Positions 5,773 through 7,117 of a DNA stretch of 7,117 nucleotides are shown here, one piece after another. The notes below the pieces were generated by a model. That model ran no database searches and was not told the DNA's origin. It saw nothing but the letters and a program-made list of their open reading frames with translations. The translations under genes and the position numbers were made by a program. Origin of the DNA: DAIRVC01 sp036803025 (GTDB taxonomy: Bacteria > Chloroflexota > Anaerolineae > Anaerolineales > E44-bin32); the NCBI GenBank assembly GCA_036803025.1, contig DAIRVC010000143.1:1-7117 (forward strand), given 5' to 3'. Positions within the stretch are counted from its first letter, which is position 1. The number at the start of each line of letters is the position of its first letter.

Positions 5773-6282
5773 GTGAACGCGCGGATTGATGAGGCCGTGA
5801 TTCGAGCGATGACGCTCGAAGACCTGCCGGCAGTAATGGACATCGACCGCTTGTCGTTCGCGCTGCCCTGGCCGGAGAGAAGCTACCGCTACGAACTGCT
5901 GGAGAACTCGGCCTCACACATGCTCGTGGCGGCCCGTCCGGTCTCCGGCGGCATTCGTCCGGTAGGCTTCGTCGGCTTCTGGCAGATCGTCGACGAGGCG
6001 CATATCAGCACCCTGGCCGTCCACCCCGACCATCGCCGCACGGGACTGGGGGCCGAGCTGCTGACGGCCGCCCTCGACCTGGCATCGCAAATGGGCTCGG
6101 ACATGGCCACGCTGGAAGTGCGCGTCAGCAACGAGGCGGCGGTCAACCTTTACCACAAGTTCGGGTTCCGCATCGTGGGCCGCCGGCCGCGCTACTACCA
6201 CGACAACGATGAGGACGCTTTGCTGATGACGGTTCGGGACCTGCGCCGACGGCGGTTCCCGGTCGAGGGAGGTGCTCGGTGA
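5773..6282 (+). CDS. rimI: Ribosomal-protein-alanine N-acetyltransferase RimI (GNAT family)
   Basis: This is a GNAT acetyltransferase that by family transfers acetyl from acetyl-CoA to a protein N-terminus (ribosomal protein S18 in E. coli). Numbered from the GTG at 5773 it has 169 residues. Motif A is I-S-T-L-A-V-H-P-D-H-R-R-T-G-L-G (78-93), with R-x-x-G-x-G gripping the CoA pyrophosphate. The RimI hallmark L-E-V-R-V-S-N (114-120) follows, then L-Y-H-K-F-G-F (126-132) and a Y-Y-H-D-N-D-E-D-A block (141-149). A short insert (about 56-63, P-V-S-G-G-I-R-P) lengthens an early beta hairpin. An alternative TTG start at 5755 overlaps the tsaB stop as TTGA, but its only Shine-Dalgarno candidate abuts it. 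GTG 5773 has AGGCGAG upstream and gives the usual short lead into I-R-A-M. Broader protein acetylation cannot be excluded. Confidence 0.88.
   Translation: MNARIDEAVIRAMTLEDLPAVMDIDRLSFALPWPERSYRYELLENSASHMLVAARPVSGGIRPVGFVGFWQIVDEAHISTLAVHPDHRRTGLGAELLTAALDLASQMGSDMATLEVRVSNEAAVNLYHKFGFRIVGRRPRYYHDNDEDALLMTVRDLRRRRFPVEGGAR
6265..6272 (+). promoter_or_regulatory. Ribosome binding site for the uracil-DNA glycosylase
   Basis: GAGGGAGG lies 6 nt before the GTG at 6279, within the last codons of rimI. It confirms the GTG start and the overlapping GTGA junction. Confidence 0.7.
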
Positions 6283-6902
6283 GCGCGGAAGAGGAGCTGC
6301 GCCAGGTCGCGGCCGAGGTGGCCGCCTGCGTTCAGTGCAAGCTCCATCTTTCGCGCAAGCTGGCCGTCCCGGGCGAGGGCTCGGCCAGCGCCGAGATCAT
6401 GTTCATCGGCGAGGGTCCCGGCTTCCACGAGAACGAGCAGGGGCGGCCGTTCGTCGGCGCCGCCGGCCGATTCCTGGAGGAACTCCTGGCGGGGATCGGG
6501 CTGAAGCGCGAGCAGGTCTTCATCTGCAACGTCGTCAAGTGCCGGCCGCCCGGGAACCGCGATCCGCTCCCGGAGGAGATCGACGCCTGCGCCGCCTACC
6601 TCGATCGCCAGATCCGCGCCCTCGACCCCAAGGTGATCGTCACGCTGGGCCGTTTCTCCATGGCGCGCTACTTCCCGAATGCGCGCATTAGCGCGCTTCA
6701 CGGCCAGGCGCGCAGCGTCGACGGCCGGCTGGTGGTGCCGATGTTCCATCCGGCGGCCGCCCTGCACCAGCCGTCGCTGCGGCGCAGCATCGAGGAGGAC
6801 TTCGCCCGGCTTCCGGAATTGATGCGTCGGGCCGCGCCGGCCCAGACGCCGACAGTCGAGGCTGAGCCGCCGGAGCCTCCGCAGCAGCTCAACCTCTTCT
6901 GA
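6279..6902 (+). CDS. Family 4 uracil-DNA glycosylase (Fe-S, UdgA type)
   Basis: This enzyme removes uracil arising from cytosine deamination in DNA, the first step of base-excision repair. The 207 residues match family 4 (Thermus UDGa type). Four cysteines sit at the expected [4Fe-4S] positions: Cys17 and Cys20 (C-V-Q-C), Cys88 (N-V-V-K-C-R-P-P-G-N-R) and Cys104. Motif 1 is G-E-G-P-G-F-H-E-N (44-52), followed by G-R-P-F-V-G-A-A-G-R-F-L (55-66). The DNA-intercalation/His motif is H-P-A-A-A-L-H (157-163). After the catalytic domain (about 1-185) comes a Pro/Glu-rich linker and a terminal Q-L-N-L-F (203-207), which resembles a sliding-clamp binding peptide. The GTG start overlaps the rimI stop and has a strong Shine-Dalgarno. 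The next gene begins 28 nt downstream. Confidence 0.93.
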   Translation: MSAEEELRQVAAEVAACVQCKLHLSRKLAVPGEGSASAEIMFIGEGPGFHENEQGRPFVGAAGRFLEELLAGIGLKREQVFICNVVKCRPPGNRDPLPEEIDACAAYLDRQIRALDPKVIVTLGRFSMARYFPNARISALHGQARSVDGRLVVPMFHPAAALHQPSLRRSIEEDFARLPELMRRAAPAQTPTVEAEPPEPPQQLNLF

Positions 6903-6930
6903 CCGTTACGCCAGAGGAGATGTACAGCAC

Positions 6931-7117
6931 ATGCCCGAAGCACGAACTTCACTACCGCCCGCTGCCAGCCGTCTGATCGAGCGCTTTGAGAAACGCCAGG
7001 GCCGGATCGGCATCGTCGGCCTGGGCTACGTCGGCCTGCCGCTGGCCGTCACCTTGGCCGAATCGGGCTGCACGGTCATCGGCATCGACCAGGACTCAGC
7101 TAAGGTCGAGGCCATTC
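6931..7117 (+). CDS. Nucleotide-sugar dehydrogenase (UDP-N-acetylmannosamine/glucosamine 6-dehydrogenase type), 5' part
   Basis: The first 62 codons of a gene that runs past the window edge. After a 25-residue polar lead, the Rossmann NAD-binding start is clear: I-G-I-V-G-L-G-Y-V-G-L-P (26-37), then L-A-V-T-L-A-E-S-G and the strand V-I-G-I-D ending in Asp53, which reads NAD over NADP. This pattern is characteristic of the UDP-glucose/GDP-mannose dehydrogenase family, and the G-L-G-Y-V-G-L-P-L-A form points to the WecC/WbpA subgroup that oxidises UDP-HexNAc to uronic acids for surface polysaccharides. The subgroup cannot be settled without the catalytic Cys and C-terminal domain. The ATG at 6931 has AGAGGAG (6913-6919) at 11 nt, a little long. 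The 28-nt gap suggests read-through from the glycosylase gene. Confidence 0.88.
   Translation, partial: MPEARTSLPPAASRLIERFEKRQGRIGIVGLGYVGLPLAVTLAESGCTVIGIDQDSAKVEAI

Noticed and set aside
4322..5917. A 531-codon minus-strand open frame spans the tsaE, tsaB and rimI region.
   Set aside because: Its translation is Arg/Gln/Pro-rich with no recognisable domain, and it is the antisense of three clearly conserved genes. It is a high-GC artefact.

Overview
The window is a dense, GC-rich bacterial chromosome segment with no phage, IS, CRISPR or RNA-gene signal. Gene content and protein style (NMT1/THI5-like ABC importer, DUF4349 lipoprotein, family-4 Fe-S uracil-DNA glycosylase, tsaE-tsaB-rimI run) most resemble Chloroflexota, perhaps the Anaerolineae. 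That placement is a judgement from remembered sequence style, not a search result.

Layout. (1) 1-117 is non-coding and holds three consecutive, near-perfect hairpins, two of them followed by pyrimidine/T-rich tracts. (2) 118-2716 (+) is a three-gene ABC importer operon: permease, lipoprotein substrate-binding protein, ATPase. The genes are joined by 4-bp stop/start overlaps (GTGA, then ATGA). The binding protein is of the NMT1/THI5 type, so the cargo may be a thiamine pyrimidine precursor, although nitrate, sulfonate and riboflavin transporters share the fold. (3) 2719-2753 is a 13-bp-stem hairpin between convergent genes. (4) 4509-2780 (-) carries a calcineurin-like metallophosphoesterase and then a DUF4349 lipoprotein. 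(5) 4510-4612 is a divergent promoter region. Both promoters are placed so that the transcripts would be leaderless or nearly so. (6) 4613-7117 (+) is a run of closely packed genes: tsaE, tsaB, rimI, a family-4 uracil-DNA glycosylase and the 5' end of a nucleotide-sugar dehydrogenase that leaves the window.

How the genes work together. The importer genes encode one complete uptake machine. TsaE and TsaB are parts of the tRNA t6A37 modification machinery, whose catalytic partner TsaD is not in the window; RimI is its usual neighbour. The glycosylase and the sugar dehydrogenase appear to be passengers in the same transcript. I see no strong evidence for a novel system. The best leads are the leader hairpins, the divergent leaderless promoters, and a sliding-clamp-like peptide at the glycosylase C-terminus.
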